Positions 8,361 through 17,490 of a stretch of DNA of 64,000 bases are shown piece after piece. The notes beneath the pieces were generated by a model. It worked only from the letters and a program-made list of their open reading frames with translations, had not been told where the DNA came from and ran no database searches. Position numbers and translations under genes: made by a program. Position 1 is the stretch's first letter, and each line of letters begins with the position of its first letter. This stretch comes from Caulobacteraceae bacterium UBA3198 (lineage in GTDB: Bacteria; Pseudomonadota; Alphaproteobacteria; Caulobacterales; Caulobacteraceae): the NCBI GenBank assembly GCA_002363865.1, contig DEWY01000008.1, positions 1 through 64,000 of the forward strand. The letters are read 5' to 3'.

Positions 8361-9859
8361 CCCCGCTTGGCCGCCGCGGTCTTGCGGGGCCGCTTGGGCG
8401 CAGGCGCGGGGGCGACCGCTTCGGGGACGCCGGGCAGGCGTAGCTCGAACATCGAGCCCTCAGGGCCGGTCGAGGCCAGGGTCAGGTCGCCGCCATGGCC
8501 CTGGGCCAGCTCCCGGGCGATGGCGAGGCCCAGGCCCGCCCCATCGGCGCGGCCGGACCCGCTGAAGGGCTGAAACAGATGCTCCCGCACCCGGGCCGGC
8601 ACGCCTGGGCCGTCATCGGCCAGGCGCAGGCGGCTCTCACCGTGAGCCTGGTCCAGGGTGACCGTGATGACGCCGTGGCTCCGGTCAGGCTGCTGTTCGA
8701 TGGCCTCGCGGGCGTTGCGCATCAGATTGACCAGGATCCGGTGCAGCTGGTCGGGATCGGCAAGGAGCTGGTCGGCGGCGCCCAGGGCTGAGGCGAGCCG
8801 CACCCCGTCCTCGGTCAGCCGCGCCTCTTCGGCGGCCATGGCCACGGCCTCGGCCGCCGCCACGGAGCGGACCTCGGGGGCGGGCTCCTGGGTCTTGCCA
8901 TAGGTCAGCACATGGGAGGCCAGCTTCACCGCCCGGTCCAGGGCCCGCTCCAGCCGCGGCAGGGCGCGGCTGACGTCGGGATCCGCCGAGGCCGCCAGCC
9001 GCTCGGAGGCGATCTGGGCGCTGGTCAGCATGTTGCGCAGGTCGTGATTGATCTTGGCCACGGCCTCCCCCAGGGCCGCGAGCCGGGCCCGGGCGTTCAG
9101 GGCGGCGCGGAGGTCGCCCTGCATCAGGGCCAGCTCCACCTCCGCCCGGCCGATCTCGTCGCGGCGGCCGGACAGCTTGACGCTCGCCCGCGGGTCGTCG
9201 GGATCGGCCCGGAACAGCTCCATGCCCCGGGTGATCCGCTGCATGGGCCGCACGAGAAACAGGTTGAGCGACAGATAGACGAGCCCGCCGGCCATGGCCG
9301 AGACGAAGGCGGTCACCGCGATCAGCCGCCAGAGATAGGCGGTCAGCTCCTGGCGCAGTTCGGCGTCCGGGGCGACGATCTCGATGAATTCCGCGTCGCG
9401 GAAGCGGGGCTCGGCCACCACCCGGACCATCCGCCCCTCCCCGCCCAACAGGGTCTGGAAGGGCGCCGCCAGCCAGGAGGCCGCCGCCTGGTCGCGCAGG
9501 TCCACCAGATAGGGGGTGCGGTTCATATTGTTGCCCCGCAGGACAAGCCGGCGCACCCCGTCGCTCTGGATGGCCACCCACTCCACGCCCGCCACCTCCA
9601 GCAGGTCAGAGGACAGCTGCTCGCTCACCACCACATCGGGGGCGACCTCGGTGGCCAGGGAGGCCAGTTCGGCCGCCCGCACCCGGTCCAGCAGCCACTG
9701 CTCCTCGAAGGCCGCCAGGGTCGGGGGCACCACCAGGGCGCCGCCGAACAGGACGAACAGGCTGGTCAGGATCAGCAGGCGAGCAGAAAGACCGCCCGGC
9801 CAGAGGAAGCCGCGCCTGAGGGGGCCTGAGGGCTGCGGTGGCGAGGAGGGCTCCACCAT
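8357..9859 (-). CDS. Membrane sensor histidine kinase (orphan)
   Basis: A 500-residue kinase: one transmembrane helix near residues 24-46, a periplasmic sensing region of about 125 residues, a second helix near 172-195, and a HAMP-like linker. The dimerisation/phosphoacceptor box is KINHDLRNML with His272, and the ATP-binding domain has LVNLMRNAREA (N box) and LADDGPGVP and GAGLGLAIA (G boxes). The C-terminus is a basic, Pro/Ala-rich tail. No response-regulator gene is adjacent on either side, so its partner is elsewhere. It lies 71 bases downstream of pyrD on the same strand and could be read through from that operon. The ligand is unknown. Confidence 0.92.
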   Translation of the reverse strand: MVEPSSPPQPSGPLRRGFLWPGGLSARLLILTSLFVLFGGALVVPPTLAAFEEQWLLDRVRAAELASLATEVAPDVVVSEQLSSDLLEVAGVEWVAIQSDGVRRLVLRGNNMNRTPYLVDLRDQAAASWLAAPFQTLLGGEGRMVRVVAEPRFRDAEFIEIVAPDAELRQELTAYLWRLIAVTAFVSAMAGGLVYLSLNLFLVRPMQRITRGMELFRADPDDPRASVKLSGRRDEIGRAEVELALMQGDLRAALNARARLAALGEAVAKINHDLRNMLTSAQIASERLAASADPDVSRALPRLERALDRAVKLASHVLTYGKTQEPAPEVRSVAAAEAVAMAAEEARLTEDGVRLASALGAADQLLADPDQLHRILVNLMRNAREAIEQQPDRSHGVITVTLDQAHGESRLRLADDGPGVPARVREHLFQPFSGSGRADGAGLGLAIARELAQGHGGDLTLASTGPEGSMFELRLPGVPEAVAPAPAPKRPRKTAAAKRG

Positions 9860-9930
9860 GCCTGTCCGTTAATGCACCCCGGGGCTTTGGGCAACGTGAC
9901 TATTGGCGCCCGCCCGACGGCCAGTCCGCA

Positions 9931-10977
9931 TCAGGCGGTGGCCACCGCCTCGGCGGTCGAGGAAAACCCGTCGGCCCGGAGCCGCGCGGCGAGATCGGCC
10001 TTGATCCGCCCCACCAGGCCCGGCCCGGAAAACACCAGGGCGGAATAGAGCTGCACCACACAGGCGCCGGCGCGGATCTTGGCGTAGGCGTCGGCCCCGG
10101 AGCTGATACCGCCTGCCCCGGCCAAGGGGAAGCGGCCCTGAGCCGCCTGATGGAACAGACGCAGGGTCTGGGTGGACAGGTCCATCAACGGCGCGCCGGA
10201 CAGGCCGCCGGTCTCGCCGGCCTGGGCGGAGTTCAGCGGCGGGCGGGAAATGGTGGTGTTGGAGACGATCACCGCCTCCAGGCCGGCCTCGGCCACCACA
10301 TCGCAGATGGCCTCGATCTCGGCCTCTTCCAGGTCCGGCGCCACCTTGAGGAACATGGGGACCTTGCCCGCCGGCGGCAGGGCGTCGCGGGCTTCCCCCA
10401 GACGGCCCAGCAGCTCCTGCAGGGCGTCGCGGGTCTGCAGGGCCCGCAGGCCCGGCGTGTTGGGGGAGGAGATGTTGATCGTGAAATAGGAGGCCAGGCC
10501 CCACAGCCGACGCAGGCCGGTGACATAGTCGCCGACCCGGTCCTCGGAATCCTTGTTGGCCCCGATATTGGCGCCCACCACCCCGCCCTGGCGGCGAGCC
10601 AGCCGACCGGCGAAGGCCTCCAGGCCCTCATTGTTGAAGCCCATGCGGTTGATCACCGCCCGGTCCTCAGTCAGCCGGAACAGGCGCGGACGGGGATTGC
10701 CCGCCTGGGGCAGGGGCGTGACCGTGCCGCATTCCACAAAGCCGAACCCCGCCGCCAGCATCGGGCGATAGACCTGGGCGTTCTTGTCGAAGCCTGCGGC
10801 CAGGCCGACGCAGTTGGGCAGGTCGAGGCCGGCGAACCGGATGGCCAGGATCGGGTCGCCGGGCCCCCGGGGCCGGGGTCCAAGGCCGGCCTGCAGGGCG
10901 CGGATGGTCAGGCCATGGGCGTCCTCCGGATCGAGGCCGCGCAGGGCGCCGGCCGCCAGATCGTGAACGAGACTCAT
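9931..10977 (-). CDS. pyrD: Dihydroorotate dehydrogenase (quinone), class 2
   Basis: A 348-residue class 2 PyrD. It oxidises dihydroorotate to orotate in pyrimidine synthesis and passes electrons through FMN to membrane quinone. Signatures are VECGTVTPLPQAGNPRPR, NRMGFNNEG and the NISSPNTPGLR segment that contains the catalytic Ser of class 2 enzymes; FMN-phosphate contacts are expected at the later GAGGISSG. The N-terminal helix (LVHDLAAGALRGLDPEDAH) is the membrane/quinone-entry element. The start overlaps the stop of the upstream DUF952 gene by 4 bases, so it is the third gene of a sixA-DUF952-pyrD operon. Confidence 0.96.
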   Translation of the reverse strand: MSLVHDLAAGALRGLDPEDAHGLTIRALQAGLGPRPRGPGDPILAIRFAGLDLPNCVGLAAGFDKNAQVYRPMLAAGFGFVECGTVTPLPQAGNPRPRLFRLTEDRAVINRMGFNNEGLEAFAGRLARRQGGVVGANIGANKDSEDRVGDYVTGLRRLWGLASYFTINISSPNTPGLRALQTRDALQELLGRLGEARDALPPAGKVPMFLKVAPDLEEAEIEAICDVVAEAGLEAVIVSNTTISRPPLNSAQAGETGGLSGAPLMDLSTQTLRLFHQAAQGRFPLAGAGGISSGADAYAKIRAGACVVQLYSALVFSGPGLVGRIKADLAARLRADGFSSTAEAVATA

Positions 10978-11315
10978 GTCAGGCCTTCCAGGCGGGGAAT
11001 TCCGTCCGGGTCGAGGGGCGCCTCATGCGCCGCCTTCACCAGGGCTGCATCCAGCTCGCCGTAGAGATGGGGAAACAGGTCTCCGCCCCGGGAGGGCTCC
11101 CAGACGAGGGCCTCTCCCAACTCGGCGGCCTCAAGCTCCAGCACCACCAGATCGCCCTGGCCGGCGAAGTGCCGGCGGGCGGTCTCTTGGGCCTGGGCGG
11201 CGGTGGAGAAGTGGATATAGCCGTCCGCCAGATCGACGGGAGAGCCCTTGAACACGCCGACCGCCTGGGCCTCGGCCCAGGCCGCGCGCGGCAGGATCTT
11301 GTAGATCCTAGTCAA
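10974..11315 (-). CDS. DUF952 domain protein
   Basis: A 113-residue cytosolic protein of the DUF952 family. Conserved stretches are IYKILPRAAW at the start, then DGYIHFSTAAQ and the C-terminal LFPHLYGEL. The biochemical role of the family is not established; the fold is thought to be related to ADP-ribosyltransferase-like or small-ligand-binding domains, and I would not assign a reaction. It overlaps both neighbours by exactly 4 bases, so it is tightly coupled to the SixA-like phosphatase and to pyrD. Confidence 0.9.
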   Translation of the reverse strand: MTRIYKILPRAAWAEAQAVGVFKGSPVDLADGYIHFSTAAQAQETARRHFAGQGDLVVLELEAAELGEALVWEPSRGGDLFPHLYGELDAALVKAAHEAPLDPDGIPRLEGLT

Positions 11316-11815
11316 TCAAAACCTCCGCGCGGGGGCATCATCAGGCCGTCATAGACGGGTCGACCCTGGCCGTTGAACAGGAAGACCGCCGCCGCCGAGG
11401 TTGGAAAGCGCGAGCGCGCCGTATTCAGAAGATCGCTGGACGCCCCGCCTTCAATGAGCAGGCGCAGGACCAGCTCATGCAGGCCGGGATTGTGGCCGAT
11501 GACCAGGATGGTGCCTGCGCCGTCGGCGGCCTCGCGGACCCGGTCCAGCACCGTCTGGGCCTCCGCATGATAGAGGCTCGGGTCGATGCGGACCTGGCAG
11601 GCCTCGCAGACCGGTTGCAGGGACTCCCAGGTCTCCTGCGTGCGCGCGGCGTCCGACACCAGGGCGAGGTCAGGAACAAAACCCATCTCCGCCAGGCGCT
11701 GGCCCGCCTCCAGGGCGTCCCGACGACCCCGGGGCGTCAGGCGCCGGGCGTGGTCGTCCCCACTCATTGACTCGCGCTCGGCCTTGCCGTGCCGCAAGAG
11801 GATCAGCCGCTGCAT
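11312..11815 (-). CDS. SixA-like histidine phosphatase
   Basis: A histidine-phosphatase (phosphoglycerate-mutase-like) domain of about 167 residues. The catalytic RHG motif (LLRHGKAE, His9) is at the very start, LTPRGRRDA and SDAARTQET follow, and the second catalytic His is in VIGHNPGLHEL. SixA proteins dephosphorylate phosphohistidine on signalling or PTS phosphotransfer proteins; the target here is unknown. The ATG at 11815 is chosen because homologues begin directly with the LILLRHG strand and a GGAG precedes it; an ATG at 11845 would add ten residues. It is the first gene of the operon with DUF952 and pyrD. Confidence 0.88.
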   Translation of the reverse strand: MQRLILLRHGKAERESMSGDDHARRLTPRGRRDALEAGQRLAEMGFVPDLALVSDAARTQETWESLQPVCEACQVRIDPSLYHAEAQTVLDRVREAADGAGTILVIGHNPGLHELVLRLLIEGGASSDLLNTARSRFPTSAAAVFLFNGQGRPVYDGLMMPPRGGFD

Positions 11816-11907
11816 TCCCACTCCATAACCCAGGGCCGAACCCATAGCGCGACCGCGCCCGGACGCGAAGCGGTTGACAGTCGCAGAGCTTGGCGGTCCA
11901 AGGCGGC

Positions 11908-13068
11908 ATGAGCCAGACGGTCATCGAGAGCCCGGCCATCGAAACCAACGGCGGGACCCTGCGCCTTCCGGCCGACGCCCCCCTGCGCCTCGACTCCGGC
12001 GCCACGCTGGCGCCTCTGGAGATCGCCTACAAGACCTATGGGCGGCTGAACGCCGAACGATCCAACGCCGTGCTCGTCTGTCACGCGCTGACCGGGGACC
12101 AGCATGCGGCCTCGGCGCATCCCATCACCGGAAAGCCGGGTTGGTGGAGCCGGGTGATCGGGCCGGGACTGCCGCTGGATCCGGACCGCTATTTCATCAT
12201 CTGCACCAATGTGGTGGGCGGCTGCATGGGGTCTACCGGACCCTCATCGATCGACCCGGCCACGGGCAAGTCCTATGGCCTGACCTTTCCGGTGATCACC
12301 ATCGCCGACATGGTCCGCGCCCAGGCCATGCTGCTCGACGTCCTGGAAATCGAGACCCTGTTCGCCGTGGTCGGCGGGTCCATGGGCGGCATGCAGGCGC
12401 TGCAATGGGCGGCCGACTATCCCCACCGGCTGCATTCGGCGGTCTGTATCGCCGCGGCCGCCCGGCACTCGGCCCAGAACATCGCCTTCCACGAGGTCGG
12501 CCGCCAGGCGATCATGGCCGATCCCGACTGGCGCGGCGGGGCCTATGAGGCCCATGGGGTGAGACCGGAAAAGGGCCTGGCCGTGGCCCGCATGGCCGCC
12601 CACATCACCTATCTGTCGGAGGCCGCCCTTCAGCGGAAGTTCGGCCGCGAGCTGCAGCGGGACGGCCTGTCCTGGGGCTTTGACGCGCCCGACTTCCAGG
12701 TGGAGAGCTATCTCCGCTACCAGGGCGCCTCCTTCGTCGATCGCTTCGACGCCAACTCCTATCTCTACATCACCCGGGCGCTCGACTACTTCGACCTGGC
12801 CGCCAGCCATGGCGGCGTGCTGGCCAACGCCTTCCGCCGCGCCCGGGACGTGCGCTTCTGCGTGCTCTCCTTCTCCTCGGACTGGCTCTATTCCACCGGC
12901 GAGAGCCGCGACATCGTCCGCGCCCTGAACGCCGCCGGCTGCCGGGCGAGCTTCGTCGAGATCGAGACCGACAAGGGGCACGACGCCATCTTCCTGGAGG
13001 AGCCGGTGCTGCACTCGGCCCTGCGCGGCTTCTTCGAGTCCCAGGCCTCGCGGCGGGGTCTGGCGTGA
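11908..13068 (+). CDS. metX: Homoserine O-acyltransferase
   Basis: A 386-residue alpha/beta-hydrolase-fold enzyme of the MetX family. It activates homoserine with an acyl group (acetyl or succinyl; members of this fold do either) for methionine synthesis. Signatures are HALTGDQHAA, NVVGGCMGSTGP and the nucleophile elbow GGSMGG with Ser158; the Asp is in SSDWLYS and the His in KGHDAIF. The ATG with AAGG six bases upstream is preferred over an in-frame TTG 18 bases earlier. Its stop overlaps the GTG of metW by 4 bases, the usual metXW operon. I looked for a SAM-II riboswitch in the short leader and did not find its core. Confidence 0.95.
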   Translation: MSQTVIESPAIETNGGTLRLPADAPLRLDSGATLAPLEIAYKTYGRLNAERSNAVLVCHALTGDQHAASAHPITGKPGWWSRVIGPGLPLDPDRYFIICTNVVGGCMGSTGPSSIDPATGKSYGLTFPVITIADMVRAQAMLLDVLEIETLFAVVGGSMGGMQALQWAADYPHRLHSAVCIAAAARHSAQNIAFHEVGRQAIMADPDWRGGAYEAHGVRPEKGLAVARMAAHITYLSEAALQRKFGRELQRDGLSWGFDAPDFQVESYLRYQGASFVDRFDANSYLYITRALDYFDLAASHGGVLANAFRRARDVRFCVLSFSSDWLYSTGESRDIVRALNAAGCRASFVEIETDKGHDAIFLEEPVLHSALRGFFESQASRRGLA

Positions 13069-13724
13069 GCGCGCTTCGGGAGGACTTCAAGGAAATCCTG
13101 CGTCTGGTGCGGCCCAACACCCGGGTGCTGGATATCGGCTGCGGCGAGGGCGACCTGCTGGAGTTGCTGACCCAGGAAAAGGGCGTCGACGGCCAGGGCC
13201 TGGAGATCAGCCCCAGCGGCGTGGCCGCATGCCTCGCCAAGGGCATCGCCGCGGTCCAGGGGGACGGCGACCGTGACCTGGATCACTTCCCCACCCAGGC
13301 CTTCGACTACGCCATCCTGTCCAAGACCCTGCAGCAGATGCGCGAGCCGCGTCATGTGCTCATCGAGCTGATGCGGATCGCCGACCGGGCGCTGGTGTCG
13401 GTGCCGAACTTCGGCCACTGGCGGATGCGCTGGGCCCTGCTGACCCAGGGGCGCATGCCCGAGACCAAGGCCCTGCCCGACCCCTGGTGGTCGACGCCGA
13501 ACATTCATCTGTGCACCCTGCGGGACTTCACCACGCTGTGCGCCGAGCTTGGCCTGCGGATCGAGGCCTGCGCCGCGGTCAGCCCCGACCAGCCGGCCCG
13601 CAGCATCGATCCCGCCCGCCCCGTCGAGAACTGGCGGGCCGAGACCGCGCTCTTCCTGCTGACCCGCGAACGCCCGCGGCCGCCCGCGCCGGAGCGCGCG
13701 GCCACGGGCGATCTGTTTGACTAA
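13065..13724 (+). CDS. metW: Methionine biosynthesis protein MetW
   Basis: A 219-residue methyltransferase-fold protein with the SAM-binding motif LDIGCGEGDLL near residue 20. The MetW-typical YAILSKTLQQM, VPNFGHWRMR and STPNIHLCTL follow. MetW works with MetX and is needed for its full acyltransferase activity in several proteobacteria; no methyl transfer is established. It starts at a GTG inside the metX stop (GTGA). The C-terminal 30 residues are Pro/Arg-rich and not conserved-looking. The stop is shared back-to-back with the autotransporter gene (CTAA, 4 bases), with no terminator between. Confidence 0.94.
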   Translation: MSALREDFKEILRLVRPNTRVLDIGCGEGDLLELLTQEKGVDGQGLEISPSGVAACLAKGIAAVQGDGDRDLDHFPTQAFDYAILSKTLQQMREPRHVLIELMRIADRALVSVPNFGHWRMRWALLTQGRMPETKALPDPWWSTPNIHLCTLRDFTTLCAELGLRIEACAAVSPDQPARSIDPARPVENWRAETALFLLTRERPRPPAPERAATGDLFD

Positions 13725-16700
13725 AACGCCAGGCGGGCGGTGACCCGGGCGTCATAGGCCTGATAGTCCCCCCGCAGCTCGCCGCCGCCTTCAAGCGCCA
13801 GGTCGAAGTGGCGGCTCAGACCCCGGACCCCCAGACGCACCACCATGGCCCCGTCGTCCAGCTCCGGGGCGTCCAGGCTGAAGGCCGGGCCGCCGCTGAC
13901 AAAGCGGGCGGTGGTGGCGCCGGCGCCGTCCCCGGTCAGGGCGCGATAGCCCGCGGTGACTTCGGGCCGCCAGAGCATGCCCTCGGGGTCGCCGAAGGTG
14001 GCGCCCAGCGCCAGCCCGGCGAACGCCGCCAGCTGCTGACCGGTCCGCTCCTCGATGGTCAGGTCGATCGCCTCCCCGCCGCCGCTCTCGGTGCGACCGT
14101 CCTCACCCAGATAGATGTAGTCGGCCCGCACCATCGGCCGGGCGTAGTAGCGGCCGGCCTCGGCGGTCCAGGACAGGGCCAGGTGCGCGGTTCCCAGAAT
14201 GGCGGTCCAGTCCGAGGTGGCCGTGCGCGACAGGCCCCCGTCCAGGTCCACCACGGCCCGCTCGCCCTGCAGCCAGGCATAGCCGCCCGTGGCGCCGGCC
14301 GAGGCCTGCAGACCGCCCGCCGAGGCCCGCCAATAGACCCCGGCCGACAGGGTCGAGCCGCTGAGGGTTTCGGCGGCGGCCGCGCCGTTCTCGTCGACGT
14401 TCACATTGAGGAAGCTGGTCTGGACGCCGAAGGTCCCCAGGGGAGTCTCCGCCCCCTCGACGCCGGCGGCCAGGCCGAAGCCGTCGGCCTCGAAGCCCGC
14501 CGCGCCGTCCAGATCCTGGCGGTGGATCACCCCGATCTCCTGCACCCAGCCGCGCCGGCCGCTCCGGGACAGCAGGCCCTCGGTCTCGTCAACGCCCCGG
14601 GCCGTGGCCTCCTGAGCCTGGGCGATCACCCGGAAGAGGGCGCCTGAATAGTCGGGCAGGAACTGGTCGTAGAGGCCGCCGAAGCCCGCCGCATCGGTCT
14701 TGGCCAGCAGGGCGTCGCGGACGGCGGCATCCCGGTCGAAGGCCTCGAACACGGCGTCATAGGCGCTCGCCTGAGCGGCGGTCAGGCCGGCCTCCTCAGC
14801 GGTCCGCCGGCGGACATCGGCGATGATCTGGTTCTGGCCCGCATCCACCCGCAGGCTGGTGCGATAGAGCCAGGGACCAGTGGTCAGCAGGGATTCGTCA
14901 AGCGCGCCGCTCACCTGCAGATCACCGGCCTGGATCAGGGTGAAGCTGGTGGACGCAGTGAGCTTGGAGGCGAAGGCGAGGCCGATCTGAGCCCCCTGCG
15001 CCACCACCGCCTGACCCGCCACGTTGAAGCGGCTGGCGGTCCCGGCGACGGGATCGGCGGTGAGGATCAGCTCGGCGTCAGAGCCAAGCGTGAGGCTGTC
15101 CAGGGCGAGCGTTCCGGTGTTTGTGGTGGTCAGGCGACCCTCGCCCACCGTGACGGCCAGGCCGCCGCCCGCGTCGGTGAGGGCGCCCTTATAGGTCGCC
15201 CCGCCATTGATCATCAGAACATCGGGGCCGCTCCCGAAGGCCAGGGCGCCGGTCATCTGCCCAGCCAGCAGCTCCATCCGCGCCGGGCCCGAGCCGAACA
15301 GCACGTCGCCGGTCAGGGTGGGGACGATGGTGTCCACGCTGTTGGCGCTCTGGCGCACCGTCACGCCGCTGGTGTTGGCCCGCAGGTCGAGCGCAGTGGC
15401 ACGGCCCTCCACGCTCGCGCCCTCGGCCGGGGCGAAAGCCGCGCTGATCAGGCCGGTGTTCTCCACAAGGCGCAGGGTTCCGGCGGAATCCAGCACGGCG
15501 GTGGCCGAGCCCTTAGCCCCGGTGATCGCGGCGGCCATCGTTCCGTGATTGGTCAGCTGGCTGGCGCTGGAGCCGGCGTCGATCTGGAGGGCGAGGACCT
15601 CGACGGCGGCGTCCGACACGGCGCTGGCCCGGATCACGCCGCTATTGGCCAGCACCGGCGCGCTGGCGCCGGACTTAAGGTGGAGCCCCACCGCCCCGGC
15701 CTGGACCCCGTCGGCCGAGACCACGCCGCCGACCTTGATCCCACCGGTCACCTGGGCTGCGCCCCCCTGGCCGCCGATCTCGATCCCGAGGCCGCGGACT
15801 CCGTCATAGAGGCCCACCCCCTGGACGGTGCCATTGACCACCAGACCGAACCCGCCCGAGCCGTTGACGGTCCCGAGCACAAGCGAATCTGCGCCGCCGA
15901 TCTGGAGACCTGCGGCCTGACCATAGCTGGTGATCACGCCGGTGGTTTCCGACGCGTCGGCCACGCCGTCGCCGTCCTCGTCGGTATTGTCCGGATCATT
16001 GTCAGCGGGCGGGGCCTCCACCAGCACGCCCCCCTGAACGCTGCCCCGGACCCGGACCGCCGGTCCGCCCTGCAACAGGTCGTCGGCGTCCAGCTTGCTG
16101 ACGTCGCTCGGCCGCGTCGTGTAACGATAGCCCGTGACGGTCACCGGCCCGCCCAGGATGAGGGCGCCGCCCACATTGCGGTCCACGGCCACGCTGACCG
16201 CCTCGGCCCCCTGCGCGGTCACGCCGCCCCGGGTGACCACATCGCCGCCCACCGTCCCCTCGGTGCGAAGGCCGTAGCTGCGATCGCCCAGCACCGAGAT
16301 CGAGCCCCCGGCGCGAATCGAGCCGTCCACGGCGCTCTGCGTCAGGATGCCGGCCGAATCATTGCCCTCCACCGTGATGGAGCCAGCGGTCTGCACGATG
16401 GAGCCATGGAAGGCCTCGGCGCCTGTGGTCAGAATCCCGTAGCGGCGGGCGCCGCTAGCGAAGGCGCCGTCGAGGTCTCCATCAGAATCCGCGTCGGTGG
16501 CGGCATAGGACTCGTCCACCCGCAGGGCGCCGGACAGGGTCACGTCCCCCCGCCGGCCGCCTTCGCCCAGGAGGGCCGTGGCGTCGCTGGCGTCGGTGAT
16601 GGCCACCTCGCCCTCGATGATCACCTTGTGGTCGCTGTTGAGGGTGACCGCGGCTCCCCCGGTTGGCTTCACCGAACCGGGGCTGGAAATGCGGAGGTCA

Positions 16701-16837
16701 TCAGGGGCGCCAGAAGCGGCCGTGGCGGTGGCCACAGGGGTGGTGCGCGCATCCCCGATCACGGTTTCCGCTTGGGCGGCGCTCGCCGTCAGGAGAAGCG
16801 GCCCGATCGCCGCCGCGCTGAGCCATCGCCTGTCCAT
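13721..16837 (-). CDS. Autotransporter (type Va-like) with Asp-rich passenger
   Basis: A predicted outer-membrane autotransporter of 1038 residues. A Sec signal peptide ends near AAQA/ET. A passenger of about 700 residues is made of repeated Gly/Val/Thr-rich strands (VKVGG, VNGSGG, GNDSAGI), typical of a beta-helix. The C-terminal ~280 residues form a translocator beta-barrel, starting near RRGWVQEIGV and ending in the aromatic signature VTARLAF. Two Asp-rich loops, DADSDGDLDG and DEDGDGVADA, resemble calcium-binding thrombospondin-type-3 repeats. The ATG at 16837 follows GGAGGGG; an ATG 54 bases upstream would spoil the signal peptide. The passenger function is unknown; adhesion or surface structure is a family-level guess. 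Confidence 0.88.
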   Translation of the reverse strand: MDRRWLSAAAIGPLLLTASAAQAETVIGDARTTPVATATAASGAPDDLRISSPGSVKPTGGAAVTLNSDHKVIIEGEVAITDASDATALLGEGGRRGDVTLSGALRVDESYAATDADSDGDLDGAFASGARRYGILTTGAEAFHGSIVQTAGSITVEGNDSAGILTQSAVDGSIRAGGSISVLGDRSYGLRTEGTVGGDVVTRGGVTAQGAEAVSVAVDRNVGGALILGGPVTVTGYRYTTRPSDVSKLDADDLLQGGPAVRVRGSVQGGVLVEAPPADNDPDNTDEDGDGVADASETTGVITSYGQAAGLQIGGADSLVLGTVNGSGGFGLVVNGTVQGVGLYDGVRGLGIEIGGQGGAAQVTGGIKVGGVVSADGVQAGAVGLHLKSGASAPVLANSGVIRASAVSDAAVEVLALQIDAGSSASQLTNHGTMAAAITGAKGSATAVLDSAGTLRLVENTGLISAAFAPAEGASVEGRATALDLRANTSGVTVRQSANSVDTIVPTLTGDVLFGSGPARMELLAGQMTGALAFGSGPDVLMINGGATYKGALTDAGGGLAVTVGEGRLTTTNTGTLALDSLTLGSDAELILTADPVAGTASRFNVAGQAVVAQGAQIGLAFASKLTASTSFTLIQAGDLQVSGALDESLLTTGPWLYRTSLRVDAGQNQIIADVRRRTAEEAGLTAAQASAYDAVFEAFDRDAAVRDALLAKTDAAGFGGLYDQFLPDYSGALFRVIAQAQEATARGVDETEGLLSRSGRRGWVQEIGVIHRQDLDGAAGFEADGFGLAAGVEGAETPLGTFGVQTSFLNVNVDENGAAAAETLSGSTLSAGVYWRASAGGLQASAGATGGYAWLQGERAVVDLDGGLSRTATSDWTAILGTAHLALSWTAEAGRYYARPMVRADYIYLGEDGRTESGGGEAIDLTIEERTGQQLAAFAGLALGATFGDPEGMLWRPEVTAGYRALTGDGAGATTARFVSGGPAFSLDAPELDDGAMVVRLGVRGLSRHFDLALEGGGELRGDYQAYDARVTARLAF

Positions 16838-16852
16838 AACACCCCTCCAATG

Positions 16853-16867
16853 CCGCCAAAATGGCGG
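16853..16867. other. Short hairpin in the autotransporter leader
   Basis: CCGCCA and TGGCGG flank a three-base loop, about 16-30 bases upstream of the autotransporter ATG and just before its ribosome site. It could hinder ribosome access or bind a protein; it has no T-run and is not a terminator. Confidence 0.3.
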
Positions 16868-17029
16868 TTTCGGAGCGGAAATGGCCCTCAAATGAGGAGG
16901 AAGTCGGGACCCAATGGGGCCATGCCAAGGCGAATAGGGGCGAGGATGGGGCGCCGAAAACCCCCGTTCCGTCGAAGCGAGCCGGGAGAATCCTGCAATC
17001 TCAGGGTGTTAGCTTCACCGTGGCTCAGA

Positions 17030-17374
17030 TCAGCCGGCGATGGCCGCAGCGTCCCGGTCGCCGGTGCGGATGCGCATGGCCTGTTCCAGATCCAGGACAA
17101 AGACCTTGCCGTCGCCGATCTTGCCGGTATTGGCGGTGCGGGCCACCGCCTCGATCACCGCATCGGCGATGTCCGAGGGCACGGCGATCTCCAGCTTCAC
17201 CTTGGGCAGCAGCTTCACCTCGTACTCGGCCCCCCGATAGACCTCGGTCTTGCCCCGCTGGCGGCCATAGCCGCGGACTTCGGTGACGGTGAGGCCCGAG
17301 GCGCCGGCCTCGGTGACGGCTTCGAGCACCGCATCGAGGCGGCTGGGCTTGATGACCGCGACGATCATCTTCAT
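17030..17374 (-). CDS. PII family nitrogen regulator
   Basis: A 114-residue PII signal protein. The T-loop RGYGRQRGKTEVYRGAEYEV carries Tyr51, the residue uridylylated by GlnD, and Tyr46. The B-loop segment TGKIGDGKVFV and the C-loop RIRTGD bind ATP/ADP and 2-oxoglutarate. PII proteins report nitrogen and energy status to ammonium channels, GlnE/NtrB-type enzymes and others. Neither amtB nor glnA is next to it: downstream is the autotransporter after 190 bases and upstream a methyltransferase. GlnB versus GlnK therefore cannot be decided from context. GGAGA precedes the ATG. Confidence 0.95.
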   Translation of the reverse strand: MKMIVAVIKPSRLDAVLEAVTEAGASGLTVTEVRGYGRQRGKTEVYRGAEYEVKLLPKVKLEIAVPSDIADAVIEAVARTANTGKIGDGKVFVLDLEQAMRIRTGDRDAAAIAG

Positions 17375-17490
17375 GGCGACGGGTCTCCGCTGGGGGCCGG
17401 CGAAATGCCGGACGATCAGATCATCAAGCTAGGACGTTCCGGGCCCGCCTCCAAGGGCGTCGGGCGGCTACGGGGCCGGGCGCCTTAGCC

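Noticed and set aside
11846..11907. Possible SAM-II riboswitch before metX, as in many alphaproteobacteria
   Set aside because: The leader is short and lacks the conserved SAM-II pseudoknot core; a TTGACA at 11874 has no matching -10 box at proper distance before the start.
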